From Candidatus Poribacteria bacterium (GTDB taxonomy: Bacteria > Poribacteria > WGA-4E > WGA-3G): DNA of 39,424 nt. Below, one piece after another: positions 31,104-38,444 of this stretch. Position 1 is the stretch's first letter, and each line of letters opens with the position of its first letter. The position numbers and the translations under genes were made by a program. Location: the NCBI GenBank assembly GCA_028824125.1, contig JAPPES010000100.1, positions 1 to 39,424 of the forward strand. Direction: 5' to 3'. The notes under the pieces were generated by a model. It saw only the letters and a list, made by a program, of their open reading frames with translations, was not told the origin of the DNA and did no database searches.

Positions 31104-31977
31104 CGTGTTATCCATCAGTATACTTCCTATTATAGCGATAGCCTCTGTAATGCTATCTGTTATCTACGTCACTCATATCCGCGCTAACGGTGATGAGGAA
31201 GATTACTCACATTATTACGACTGCGCTGATGAAGAATTAGAGGTAACTGAACTTCAAGCTGAGCTTGATAAAGCCGTCAAAAAAGTCAGAGACCATGAGG
31301 ACTATATTCAAGGCCTTATCTGGCACACCAAACAGGGGCAGGGCGATCAAAAGGATCCACTCGGCCTCAAATATAGAGATGCCAAACTGAAATATATAAA
31401 ACTAACTGAAGCTGCAAATGCAATAGACAAAAAATTGCAAGCGGCCCAAGCTGCACTCGCTATGTGTAAACCCCCATGCGGACATTACTACGCCCCTTAC
31501 GGTGACGGCCCCTACAGCCATAGATGGGAACTCTATCCATGCGGAGAACACGGCAGATTTGTATGCCATCCCTATGAAACTGGCCATACTAAATCGGGAC
31601 GTGAATGCGGACATAAATGGGCAGATTGCCAAGATGAAGAAATGCGAAAAACCCACAAAAAGGAAAAGCATGTATGCGGTCTTCATACTTTTTGGGGATG
31701 CAAAACAGTCAGATATAGCGAAAGGTCCAAACATTTCTTCACCAAACCAGGATGCGGGCACACAGTACCCAAATGCAGACCTGGTAACCACACACAAACT
31801 AGACGCCAATGCGGACATCTCACATGGAACTGCCAACCAGCAGGAAACCACTCCTTAAGTAGCTGTCCATACAGAAGTTTAGACGGAAATAGTATATGTA
31901 TCTATACTTGGTGGAGGTGTAAACATAAAAGCATGCCAGCCCATAGACATATCCTTATAAATCTAAACGAGATTTAA
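31093..31977 (+). CDS. Type B exported Cys/His-repeat protein
   Basis: This 294-residue protein has a signal peptide (about 1-32), an acidic segment, and a coiled coil (EVTELQAELDKAVKKVRDHE, KLQAAQAALAMC). Knuckles follow: PCGHYYAP, YPCGEHGRFVC, RECGHKWADC, HVCGLHTFWGC, PGCGHTVPKC, RQCGHLTWNC and SCPYRSLDGNSIC. It is the same order and length as 23976, with many Cys/His positions conserved although the intervening residues differ, indicating selection on the ligands. Confidence 0.9.
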   Translation: MKNNVLSISILPIIAIASVMLSVIYVTHIRANGDEEDYSHYYDCADEELEVTELQAELDKAVKKVRDHEDYIQGLIWHTKQGQGDQKDPLGLKYRDAKLKYIKLTEAANAIDKKLQAAQAALAMCKPPCGHYYAPYGDGPYSHRWELYPCGEHGRFVCHPYETGHTKSGRECGHKWADCQDEEMRKTHKKEKHVCGLHTFWGCKTVRYSERSKHFFTKPGCGHTVPKCRPGNHTQTRRQCGHLTWNCQPAGNHSLSSCPYRSLDGNSICIYTWWRCKHKSMPAHRHILINLNEI

Positions 31978-31985
31978 CATACTTC

Positions 31986-32012
31986 CCATCAAATCCCCAT
32001 ACCTTAGCGTAC
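31986..32012 (+). repeat. Copy of the post-type-B motif
   Basis: CCATCAAATCCCCATACC then TTAGCGTACAGG, matching 23229-23254 after another type B gene. The hairpin is disrupted here. Confidence 0.4.
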
Positions 32013-32087
32013 AGGATATAGATGAGAAAAAACTTAGCAGATAGTACACCTATGTACTGTCTATAAGGTATACTTAACTTTAGCATT

Positions 32088-32130
32088 GTTTGGTAGGGAA
32101 CGCGTCAGGATGACGCGTTCCCTACCAAAC
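32088..32130. repeat. Perfect 20-bp palindrome with 3-nt loop
   Basis: The arm 32088-32107 (GTTTGGTAGGGAACGCGTCA) is exactly complementary to 32111-32130, with loop gga. There is no U-tract. Such a long, error-free palindrome in an intergenic gap suggests a REP/MITE-like dispersed element or a very recent insertion. Confidence 0.65.
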
Positions 32131-32167
32131 ACAATACGCATATCAACTCCAAAAGGAGATTAAACCC

Positions 32168-32470
32168 ATGTGGATAATATTTGAAACACCTGATAAACCT
32201 ATTGATTTTGTCCTTTTAGCTGTACATACAGAGAGCCTTGTTGAACTCTTACTTGGGAAAACAACAGAAAAATTTCAGGTAACGCTTCAGAAACCTTTTG
32301 ATGCTCACGGTTCAAATCATTCATCGCTTTATGACACTCTCGGCATTTTTGACACTTACAATGAGGGTTTAACATTTGCCCTTGACATAATTGAATCTCT
32401 AAAGAGTGGAAAGCCAGCCCTTGAGTTACCCCAGTACGTCCCCCAGAATACTAAAAAGGAGATTTTATGA
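32168..32470 (+). CDS. Hypothetical cytoplasmic protein
   Basis: This 100-residue protein has no signal peptide: MWIIFETPDKPIDFVLLAVH, then TESLVELLLGKTTEKFQVTL. The start follows AAAGGAG. Its stop overlaps the start of 32467 by 4 bp (ATGA), so the two are translationally coupled. Not recognised. It adds a non-secreted member to an A-B pair. Confidence 0.7.
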   Translation: MWIIFETPDKPIDFVLLAVHTESLVELLLGKTTEKFQVTLQKPFDAHGSNHSSLYDTLGIFDTYNEGLTFALDIIESLKSGKPALELPQYVPQNTKKEIL

Positions 32471-33132
32471 CCAAGAAAATGTACGCGGGACTCGGAGTTC
32501 TCATCATCTTCCTCACAATTATAGGTTTTGTCTTTATGCACCAATCACGAGAAATAGAGCAGCTACGGCAAGAAGCTGCGGATTCTCTCAAACAGATTGA
32601 AACGAGCACGCCAAAACCGGTAATTGTGGAAAAAGGGAACACCCGACCACCCCCACCTGGAAAATCATTTGAAGGCGGTGGACATTGGCACGGCGATGAA
32701 TGGCACGACGCTCCACATATAGATGCCCCTACCAATGATATTGCACAACAGGATAAAGTCAAGCTGTTAACACCTGAAGAAATCAACCAAGTTGCAATAA
32801 GCCAAAATGCTCGTGAACAGGCACTTAAAGATCATGAGACTATTGCAATGTACTATCACAACGAAAAAGTGTATTACAGTAAGTATGAAAGGTTACGTGA
32901 AGATAATAAGAAAATACAGGAGGAATTCGATAAATTTTATGTTCCTCAAGACAAGATTAACGAGCTATCAGAAATAGAAAAAATACAGCATGCTGATAGG
33001 CTCAAATTAATTCTGAGAAAGTTAGATTTGAATCAAGCAAGATTCGATACCTTAAAAAAGAATAAACCTGTACGTCCCGATGAGGCTCTACATCGGTATC
33101 AGGAATACAGCAAACTTGCAACCAGCAAATAA
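32467..33132 (+). CDS. Type A membrane-anchored His-motif protein
   Basis: This 221-residue protein has membrane helix YAGLGVLIIFLTIIGFVFM and coiled coil QSREIEQLRQEAADSLKQIE. The Pro-rich His motif PPPPGKSFEGGGHWHGDEWH-DAPH (61-84) is identical to 21648. The C-terminal domain ends NKPVRPDEALHRYQEYSK, like 19364, so the protein combines the N-terminal half of one paralogue with the C-terminal half of another. This indicates recombination or mosaic evolution. Type B partner follows after 11 bp. Confidence 0.88.
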   Translation: MTKKMYAGLGVLIIFLTIIGFVFMHQSREIEQLRQEAADSLKQIETSTPKPVIVEKGNTRPPPPGKSFEGGGHWHGDEWHDAPHIDAPTNDIAQQDKVKLLTPEEINQVAISQNAREQALKDHETIAMYYHNEKVYYSKYERLREDNKKIQEEFDKFYVPQDKINELSEIEKIQHADRLKLILRKLDLNQARFDTLKKNKPVRPDEALHRYQEYSKLATSK

Positions 33133-33143
33133 AGGAGATTTCA

Positions 33144-34016
33144 ATGAAAGTTATTAAAGTTCTATCCATAGTATTAATTGCATCACTTATATCAACATCT
33201 AATCTTAATTTTGCTAATGAAAATAGTAGCGACGAATTTCCATGTAAATCTAAAAAAGAGATACTTGATAAAAGAAAAGAGGCACTTGATCAAGCACAAG
33301 CTGCTTATGATACAGCCACAAGAAGATTAATTACCTTTGGTATTACAGGACTTGTAAGATCAATGGGCAAAGACTCTACTGATAGACAACAAATGGACGA
33401 CGGAAAGGCCACTGGCAAAGATATGCTCGACAGAAAGGCCGCCAAAGCAGCTCTGGATCAAGCACAGACTGATCACGATCAAGCAGAGCAAGATTACAAT
33501 GACTGTAGAGAAAAACACAGATGCGAGGGGTGCGGACAGGTCCCTAAGCATCCTTTACATGCTACCTGCTGGAATAGTGGCAATGGATGCAATGCACCTA
33601 ACGTTAGGCAATGCACACATGATTGCGATTATGAAGATTCAAAAATGATTACTGGAGCGTGCGGACATAAATATCCAAAAGTTCACGCAAGAATGCATCG
33701 TCAAATCGGGTATGATTGTGGAAAACATTCATGGTTCTGGTGTAAGCAAGATTATGATAGCTTAGGTCACGTTGAATCTTACTATAACTGCTACTCTCAT
33801 TCATATCATGAATGCGATAATCCTTCAGATGAAACAAAAGAAGGACATAAACATCAAATGTATCCATGCGGACTTCATGGTGATTACAAATGCCAACACG
33901 CTGCAAAGGAAGCAAGTCATCCAGCAAGAAAACTGTGTCCGAAACAAAATGGCAAAGCATGCCTTTACAAGTATCATAGAAAATGTTCGCCACATGTGCA
34001 TTATTATGATTATTAG
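33144..34016 (+). CDS. Type B exported Cys/His-repeat protein
   Basis: This 290-residue protein has a signal peptide (MKVIKVLSIVLIASLISTSN...FA) and a long Ala/Asp-rich coiled coil (KRKEALDQAQAAYDTATRRL, AALDQAQTDHDQAEQDYNDC). Then CEGCGQVPKHP, matching CPACDQVP in 22363, leads into knuckles GACGHKYP, YDCGKHSWFWC, YNCYSHSYHEC, YPCGLHGDYKC, KLCPKQNGKAC and RKCSPHVHYY. The C-terminal CSPHxHxY ending is shared with 22363. Pairs with 32467. The stop is followed by another leader hairpin at 34037. Confidence 0.9.
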   Translation: MKVIKVLSIVLIASLISTSNLNFANENSSDEFPCKSKKEILDKRKEALDQAQAAYDTATRRLITFGITGLVRSMGKDSTDRQQMDDGKATGKDMLDRKAAKAALDQAQTDHDQAEQDYNDCREKHRCEGCGQVPKHPLHATCWNSGNGCNAPNVRQCTHDCDYEDSKMITGACGHKYPKVHARMHRQIGYDCGKHSWFWCKQDYDSLGHVESYYNCYSHSYHECDNPSDETKEGHKHQMYPCGLHGDYKCQHAAKEASHPARKLCPKQNGKACLYKYHRKCSPHVHYYDY

Positions 34017-34036
34017 AAACGCATGCCCTCTAACCT

Positions 34037-34059
34037 GCGGGGAGACACAAACTCCCCGC
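34037..34059 (+). promoter_or_regulatory. Leader element, second pseudoknot only
   Basis: CCTGCGGGGAGAC (34034-34046) followed by CCCCGC (34054-34059), 55 nt before the gene at 34115. The GTC of the short stem is changed to AAC here, which would break the GTC/GAC helix but keep the GCGGGG/CCCCGC pairing. Confidence 0.55.
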
Positions 34060-34114
34060 ATTTACAACTAACAACACACCCAAAAAGGTGTATCAACCCT
34101 ATAGGAGAAATAAA

Positions 34115-34333
34115 ATGAGATACGGTGCATTCTGCGCTACTTGTGGCATAAACTTCAATATTACACCAGCACACAAGAATGAACACATGGGAATGGCGCA
34201 AAACCATAGCCGAGAACAAGAACATTATTGCATAGTCTACAGCTTAGTATCTACTGATACAAAATCACCAGACGAAGCAGAAGCTGAATTTGATATAGTA
34301 GCAAGATTTCATTGCGGGAAACAGATCAAATAG
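34115..34333 (+). CDS. Small Cys-containing hypothetical protein
   Basis: The ATG at 34115 follows TAGGAGAAAT and gives 72 residues: MRYGAFCATCGINFNITPAH, then NHSREQEHYCIVYSL, ending FHCGKQIK. CxxC, an isolated HYC and HC resemble a small zinc site. No signal peptide. Not recognised. Confidence 0.6.
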   Translation: MRYGAFCATCGINFNITPAHKNEHMGMAQNHSREQEHYCIVYSLVSTDTKSPDEAEAEFDIVARFHCGKQIK

Positions 34334-34375
34334 TATTAACACTCCACTTCAACACCCTTTACTAAGGAGATTCCA

Positions 34376-34501
34376 ATGGAAATTTTGAAAACAATCGGTT
34401 TGGTCGCTCTTGCCATCTTTGGTTTAATACTGCTTATTAAGGACTTATCCGCTATGACACCGAGTGAAAGAAAAGAATATTTTCGGCGGCCGTGGTTCTA
34501 A
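34376..34501 (+). CDS. Membrane microprotein, 41 residues (copy 2)
   Basis: MEILKTIGLVALAIFGLILL then IKDLSAMTPSERKEYF and RRPWF, with an AAGGAGA ribosome site. It differs from the copy at 24965 at only a handful of residues, with several silent nucleotide changes. One membrane helix with a basic C-terminal tail. Function unknown. Confidence 0.78.
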   Translation: MEILKTIGLVALAIFGLILLIKDLSAMTPSERKEYFRRPWF

Positions 34502-34575
34502 AAATATAAAAAACGATGAATCGGAATTTTACTTCAGATTGTATAAATAGAGACAAACCCACCCCTAACGCCTTA

Positions 34576-34712
34576 TGTGTACGGGATTTACCTTAGGTCT
34601 GACAGCGCACACCGGCTCGCCAAGCAGGGGCGTGTATTAACAATACCTGCACATTTAACTGTTTCAATAGAATTAATAGTTTTAGAACGCCTGTGGGGAG
34701 CGTATCCCCGCA
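34576..34712 (+). ncRNA. Double-pseudoknot leader element, copy 3
   Basis: Outer stem TGTGT/GCACA. Pseudoknot 1 has GCC (34619-34621)/GGC (34629-34631), and loop GCAGG (34624-34628) pairs with CCTGC (34646-34650). Pseudoknot 2 has CGC (34688-34690)/GCG (34700-34702), where other copies have GTC/GAC, a compensatory change. The loop GTGGGG (34693-34698) pairs with CCCCGC (34706-34711) with one G-U pair. It lies about 60 nt before the gene at 34773. Confidence 0.75.
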
Positions 34713-34772
34713 CTCAACATCGGCAAGGTACGGTATGTAGCGTGCTCGTGCCTGCCCACTTTTAAGATAGAG

Positions 34773-34994
34773 ATGAATATATTGAATAAACTAAATAAAC
34801 TATCTGAGAAGATGGATATATCGGAGAAACTAACGAAACTCCCCAAATCTGTACAGTGGTTGATTTTTATCGCTTTCTGTATCATTATTCCGTTGCTGCC
34901 TATCTCCGATTTTCATCAAGGCATGCTTGCGGGGTTTGTTATTATGATATTCATCCTCATAGACAGCGTAGAGAAGAAAGACGAATCAAAATAA
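34773..34994 (+). CDS. Small membrane protein
   Basis: This 73-residue protein has an amphipathic N terminus (MNILNKLNKLSEKMDISEKL) followed by WLIFIAFCIIIPLLPI and GMLAGFVIMIFILIDSV, two membrane helices, with a charged KKDESK tail. The ribosome site is weak. It lies 14 bp before the lipoprotein gene at 35009. Not recognised. Confidence 0.6.
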   Translation: MNILNKLNKLSEKMDISEKLTKLPKSVQWLIFIAFCIIIPLLPISDFHQGMLAGFVIMIFILIDSVEKKDESK

Positions 34995-35008
34995 AAAGGA
35001 AATATAAA

Positions 35009-35746
35009 ATGTTAAAAAGAGTTGCATCAAATTGTGTTGTTTGGATATTTCTATTTGTAATATTTTGTTTAGGATGTGCTAACAGTACATTGAATAAATT
35101 TGTCAATAATCTTTCTCAAGAACAAGTATATGATTTTCATAAGACACGATGGGGAATGTCACAAGCACAAGTAGAATATTCTGAAATAGAGCAAAAGAGT
35201 ATAATAGTTTACAGAACACCAGAGACGCTTATTTATAAATGTAGGTTAGGTGATGTTAAAGCATTGCGCATATACACATTCAAGAACAACAATCTGCGGT
35301 GCGCAGGGTATGTCACGCAATATCCGGTAAAAGGCAAAGTAGACAACAGATTTCATGTATTAAGCGAAGAAAAATACGGCACACCTACATTTAATCAATC
35401 CAACGGTTATGTATGGATACACGGCAATTCCGTTATCTATGCAAAATCGTATACATCGTATGTAAGATTAGTTGTTCCATCAACTTTACCTACGTCAAGA
35501 TATATAATATCTACTGTAGGTGGAATGTTTGCCGAATTAGACTCAGGTTTGCCAAGCAAACGTTCTACACACCCAAATATAATACATAGGTGGAGCAGTG
35601 TATGGAGTTATACGGACAGTAAATTTTATGATGAAATCTACGATGTAAAATTTCCGTCACATGAACTATCGCGTGCTGAACAAGTGTTGTTTGGTTTAAA
35701 AGAAGAACGAGTTATTTTAGATATGATACAAGTGTCGGTGTTTTAG
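35009..35746 (+). CDS. Predicted lipoprotein
   Basis: The ATG at 35009 after AAAAGGAAA gives 245 residues. MLKRVASNCVVWIFLFVIF is followed by the lipobox CLGC, so Cys is about residue 22. The frame extends upstream to 34856 but overlaps the previous gene and would bury the signal peptide. The mature part has TRWGMSQAQVEYSE, as in small lipoproteins of unknown function whose TPWGMSxxxV motif opens a beta-rich domain. Not recognised further. Confidence 0.75.
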   Translation: MLKRVASNCVVWIFLFVIFCLGCANSTLNKFVNNLSQEQVYDFHKTRWGMSQAQVEYSEIEQKSIIVYRTPETLIYKCRLGDVKALRIYTFKNNNLRCAGYVTQYPVKGKVDNRFHVLSEEKYGTPTFNQSNGYVWIHGNSVIYAKSYTSYVRLVVPSTLPTSRYIISTVGGMFAELDSGLPSKRSTHPNIIHRWSSVWSYTDSKFYDEIYDVKFPSHELSRAEQVLFGLKEERVILDMIQVSVF

Positions 35747-35781
35747 TCTTGAATTATGCCGCAAATTTAAAGGAGAAATAA

Positions 35782-35937
35782 ATGTGTAATAAAGTATCAA
35801 ATAATCCAGATATTGTAGAGAAGTTTATAGAAATTTTGCACGGTTATCAGTATCTAACGTATGATAAAAACAGGTCTGAAGAAGCCGAAGATTGTCTATA
35901 CGCTAAAACAGAACTCGCGATCGATGGACGCGTGTAG
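35782..35937 (+). CDS. Small ORF ending inside a leader element
   Basis: MCNKVSNNPDIVEKFIEILH then GYQYLTYDKNRSEEAEDCLY and AKTELAIDGRV (51 residues), after an excellent AAAGGAG site. Its last codons and TAG stop lie in the CTCGCG...CGCGTGTAG stem of leader copy 4, so ribosomes finishing this ORF would unfold that pseudoknot. Not recognised. Confidence 0.6.
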   Translation: MCNKVSNNPDIVEKFIEILHGYQYLTYDKNRSEEAEDCLYAKTELAIDGRV

Positions 35938-36009
35938 AGAAAGTTTCCATCAACTTAACTTAGGTTTTTACTTAATAACAATGTCCTGCGGGGAGACAAA
36001 AAACCCCGC
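35914..36009 (+). ncRNA. Double-pseudoknot leader element, copy 4
   Basis: Pseudoknot 1 has GCG (35917-35919)/CGC (35929-35931), replacing GCC/GGC of other copies. Loop GATGGA (35923-35928) pairs with TCCATC (35946-35951). Pseudoknot 2 has GTC/GAC at 35983-35997, and GCGGGG (35988-35993) pairs with CCCCGC (36004-36009). It lies about 70 nt before the LamG gene. Both helices of pseudoknot 1 differ in sequence from copies 1-3 but keep the pairing. Confidence 0.75.
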
Positions 36010-36077
36010 ATTTTAGGATAATAATATGAAAAGACTGAACATTTTACATTCAGAATTTTCACACAGGAGAAAAGAAA

Positions 36078-36881
36078 ATGAAACACGGAAGACTATATAT
36101 CATAATGATAGGTGTTGTGCTAAGTACTATCATTTTTACACTGTCAATCACGGGTTTGGTCTCAGCGGCTGTGATTGATAAAAACACTGTTGAGTTTGCC
36201 TATCTCTTTGATGAGGGAGCAGGTGTCGTTGCGAAAGATGCCTCTGTGAATGGGCGAGATGGTGCTATATCCGGTGCGAAATACGTGGAAGGTAAGTTTG
36301 GAACGTGCTTGGAATATGATGGCGTAGACGACAATCTGGTTGCGACAGATTACTTCGGCGTTGGTGGCATTAACCCCAGAACAACAGTTTTCTGGTTTAA
36401 ATCAAGAGAGACACGGGAACATTCATGGGTAAAATGGGGCCCGGATTCTCCGGGGGAAAAATACTATATTCGCGCGCACGTAAGAGGCGCAGCGTGCAAT
36501 TTGAGAGTTGAGGTCAACGGTGGCAATAATTTTGGGACAGACAACGTGTGTGATGGCGAGTGGCATCATTGTGCTGTTGTCTTTCCGAAAGGTTCAGATG
36601 CTGTGAAAGATCATGATCTCTATGTTGATGGTAAACTTCAAGTCAAAGAGGGTATTGAAAAAGCAATGAACACGAACGATCGAGTCCAAGAAGTCAACAT
36701 GGGGAATTTTCTGGCAAGTCATAGTTTTATGTTCGGTCTTTTTGATGAGGTAGCTGTCTTCAATGTGGATTTGACTTTAGATCAGATCAATGCCATTCGG
36801 GAACAGGGTTTAGGTCAGGCACTCGGTGTTGATCCGCGCGGTAAATTAGCCACGAATTGGGCGATGATTAAGACGTATTAG
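36078..36881 (+). CDS. Secreted LamG-domain protein
   Basis: This 267-residue protein has a signal peptide (MKHGRLYIIMIGVVLSTIIF...VSAA). FAYLFDEGAGVVAKDASVNG, RDGAISGAKYVEGKFG, CLEYDGVDDNLVA, DGEWHHCAVVF and DHDLYVDGKLQV are the successive strands of a LamG/concanavalin-like domain, ending LFDEVAVFNVDLTLDQI. Such domains bind glycans or proteins and are abundant in Poribacteria-like genomes. The start follows AGGAGAA. Confidence 0.9.
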   Translation: MKHGRLYIIMIGVVLSTIIFTLSITGLVSAAVIDKNTVEFAYLFDEGAGVVAKDASVNGRDGAISGAKYVEGKFGTCLEYDGVDDNLVATDYFGVGGINPRTTVFWFKSRETREHSWVKWGPDSPGEKYYIRAHVRGAACNLRVEVNGGNNFGTDNVCDGEWHHCAVVFPKGSDAVKDHDLYVDGKLQVKEGIEKAMNTNDRVQEVNMGNFLASHSFMFGLFDEVAVFNVDLTLDQINAIREQGLGQALGVDPRGKLATNWAMIKTY

Positions 36882-36905
36882 TTCCACGAATCAATAGAAG
36901 TGCAA

Positions 36906-36971
36906 ACCCGCGAACCTTACGGTGAGGAATAGCCGCCATTATCGTCCTGCGGGGAGACGCGAAACTCCCGC
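36906..36971 (+). promoter_or_regulatory. Leader element, copy 5 (divergent first half)
   Basis: Pseudoknot 2 is clear: GTC (36944-36946)/GAC (36956-36958), with GCGGG pairing to CCCGC (36967-36971). The upstream part is divergent; CCT...AGG with loop CGG and a downstream CCG may be a shortened pseudoknot 1. It ends 24 nt before the start at 36996. Confidence 0.55.
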
Positions 36972-36995
36972 ACTCATATAAACAAGGAGGATTTT

Positions 36996-38144
36996 ATGTT
37001 ACGTAAAATAGTAATGATACTCATCATGGTATTCAGTAGCGTCATAATGGGTTGTGAGAGAATGCAGGTGCCGTTGATCCCTGTAAAGGGTACGTTGAAA
37101 GTTGGTGTGCTGCAACCACCCAGTTATTATCCAAGTTACACCAAAGGTGTAGAACTTGCGCAAGCGGAAATTAACCAAAGCGGTGGGATACTCGGTATGG
37201 ATGTGGCACTTGTGCAGCGAGACGAACGGACCGATACCTTTGCAGAAACGCTCACGGAATTCGTTGAAGTTGAAAAGGTTGTCGGTCTTATCGGTCCCGT
37301 TTTTTCCAGTCATGCTGTCAGAATAGCCCCGGATCTTCAACTGCCGATACTTGCGGGTGCAACGGATGCGAATAGGGTCACTCAGACGAACGATTTTATT
37401 TTTCTTGTGGGTGGTTCCAATGCTTTACATGCCCAACACATCGCGCAATTTGCTGTCAGCCAACTGAGATCACAAACGGCAGCTATGGTTTGGCAAGCGG
37501 ATGATGTTTATTCTATGGGACTCGTTGATGCTTTTGATGTGAGGTTCCAAGAACTCAGTGGTGATATTGTTGGCCGTCATACATATCAAGTCGGGGCGAC
37601 CACCTTTACTGAACAACTTACATCTATCCACGCACTGCAACCGGATGTGGTTTTCCTTGCGAGTTTTCCACCTGAAGTGCCGCTGTTCATCGAAGCAGCA
37701 CGGGACATGGGAATTGAATCTGTTTTTATTGGTGGAGACGGCATGGAAGACCCTGAAAATATGTTGGGCACTTTGACGGATAACACACCCTTGGAGGGCA
37801 CATACTATACAACAAACCTGGATCTGACATCAGATAATCCGAATATACGTCAATTCACTGATGCGTATCAATCGGAATATGGAGAGACGCCTGACGGTGT
37901 TGCTGCATCAGGGTATGATGCACTCCATCTATTGAAAGTCGCAATTGAAGCAGCCGGCACAACAGAACCTGTCGCTGTGCGGGATGCGTTAGCGAAGGTA
38001 ACGAACTATAGCGGTGCGACCTATATTGCGAACTTTGATGTGAACCGGCATCCTGTCAAAGGTGTTGGCATCATGAAGATTGAAAATGGAATGATAGCCC
38101 CGCATACGTTTGTTTCTCAAGATGCACCGAATGCGTCCGAATGA
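36996..38144 (+). CDS. ABC transporter substrate-binding lipoprotein (LivJ-like)
   Basis: This 382-residue protein has a lipobox VIMGC (Cys about residue 19). The mature part fits the type I periplasmic binding fold (Peripla_BP_6): LKVGVLQPPSYYPSYTKGVE, AEINQSGGILGMDVAL, VVGLIGPVFSSHAVRIAPDL, IPTxG-like LPILAGATDANRVTQ, DVVFLASFPPEVPLFIEAAR and GVAASGYDALHLLKVAIEAA. It is expected to bind branched-chain amino acids, amides or similar ligands. No permease or ATPase gene is adjacent, so it is an orphan binding protein here. Confidence 0.93.
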   Translation: MLRKIVMILIMVFSSVIMGCERMQVPLIPVKGTLKVGVLQPPSYYPSYTKGVELAQAEINQSGGILGMDVALVQRDERTDTFAETLTEFVEVEKVVGLIGPVFSSHAVRIAPDLQLPILAGATDANRVTQTNDFIFLVGGSNALHAQHIAQFAVSQLRSQTAAMVWQADDVYSMGLVDAFDVRFQELSGDIVGRHTYQVGATTFTEQLTSIHALQPDVVFLASFPPEVPLFIEAARDMGIESVFIGGDGMEDPENMLGTLTDNTPLEGTYYTTNLDLTSDNPNIRQFTDAYQSEYGETPDGVAASGYDALHLLKVAIEAAGTTEPVAVRDALAKVTNYSGATYIANFDVNRHPVKGVGIMKIENGMIAPHTFVSQDAPNASE

Positions 38145-38167
38145 CAATGTGTACTGGGTTCTAAGGT

Positions 38168-38246
38168 CTCGCCCCCGTGGAGGCGTGTCCAAATATCCGC
38201 GGCTCTGAAATTTTAGCACGTCCTGCGGGGAGACGCAAAACTCCCG
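38168..38246 (+). ncRNA. Double-pseudoknot leader element, copy 6
   Basis: Pseudoknot 1 has GCC (38171-38173)/GGC (38182-38184). Loop CCGTGGA (38175-38181) pairs with TCCGCGG (38196-38202), including one wobble. Pseudoknot 2 is GTCCTGCGGGGAGAC (38220-38234), with GCGGG pairing to CCCGT (38243-38247, one wobble). It lies 25 nt before the GTG start at 38272. Confidence 0.72.
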
Positions 38247-38271
38247 TAATAACGAGTAAGGAGGAGATGAC

Positions 38272-38442
38272 GTGGCTTTTATTTTGGCATTGATTTATTT
38301 TCTCTTGTGTATCATGAATCTGATATACAACATTTTCATAGAAAAATACCAACATGGATGGGAAGCATTATTGATCATGGGCATCACTGGGATCGGTCTC
38401 TGGTTGTCGTGGACTGTGATGAAAAGTAGTTTTAAAAAATGA
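38272..38442 (+). CDS. Small two-helix membrane protein (GTG start)
   Basis: From GTG at 38272, preceded by AAGGAGGAG: VAFILALIYFLLCIMNLIYN, then IFIEKYQHGWEALLIMGITG, then IGLWLSWTVMKSSFKK (56 residues). Two membrane helices with a positive tail. An ATG at 38267 in another frame stops quickly, which supports the GTG. Not recognised. Confidence 0.6.
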   Translation: MAFILALIYFLLCIMNLIYNIFIEKYQHGWEALLIMGITGIGLWLSWTVMKSSFKK

Positions 38443-38444
38443 TT

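Noticed and set aside
38168-38246. Leader as a pistol ribozyme (loop pseudoknot with AAATA linker)
   Set aside because: The order of stem, linker and pseudoknot is superficially alike, but the linker is too short and the second strand of P2 and the cleavage context are missing.
21538-38246. Leader hairpins as ordinary rho-independent terminators
   Set aside because: No U-tracts follow, the loops pair outside the stems, and the elements lie just upstream of start codons rather than just after stops.
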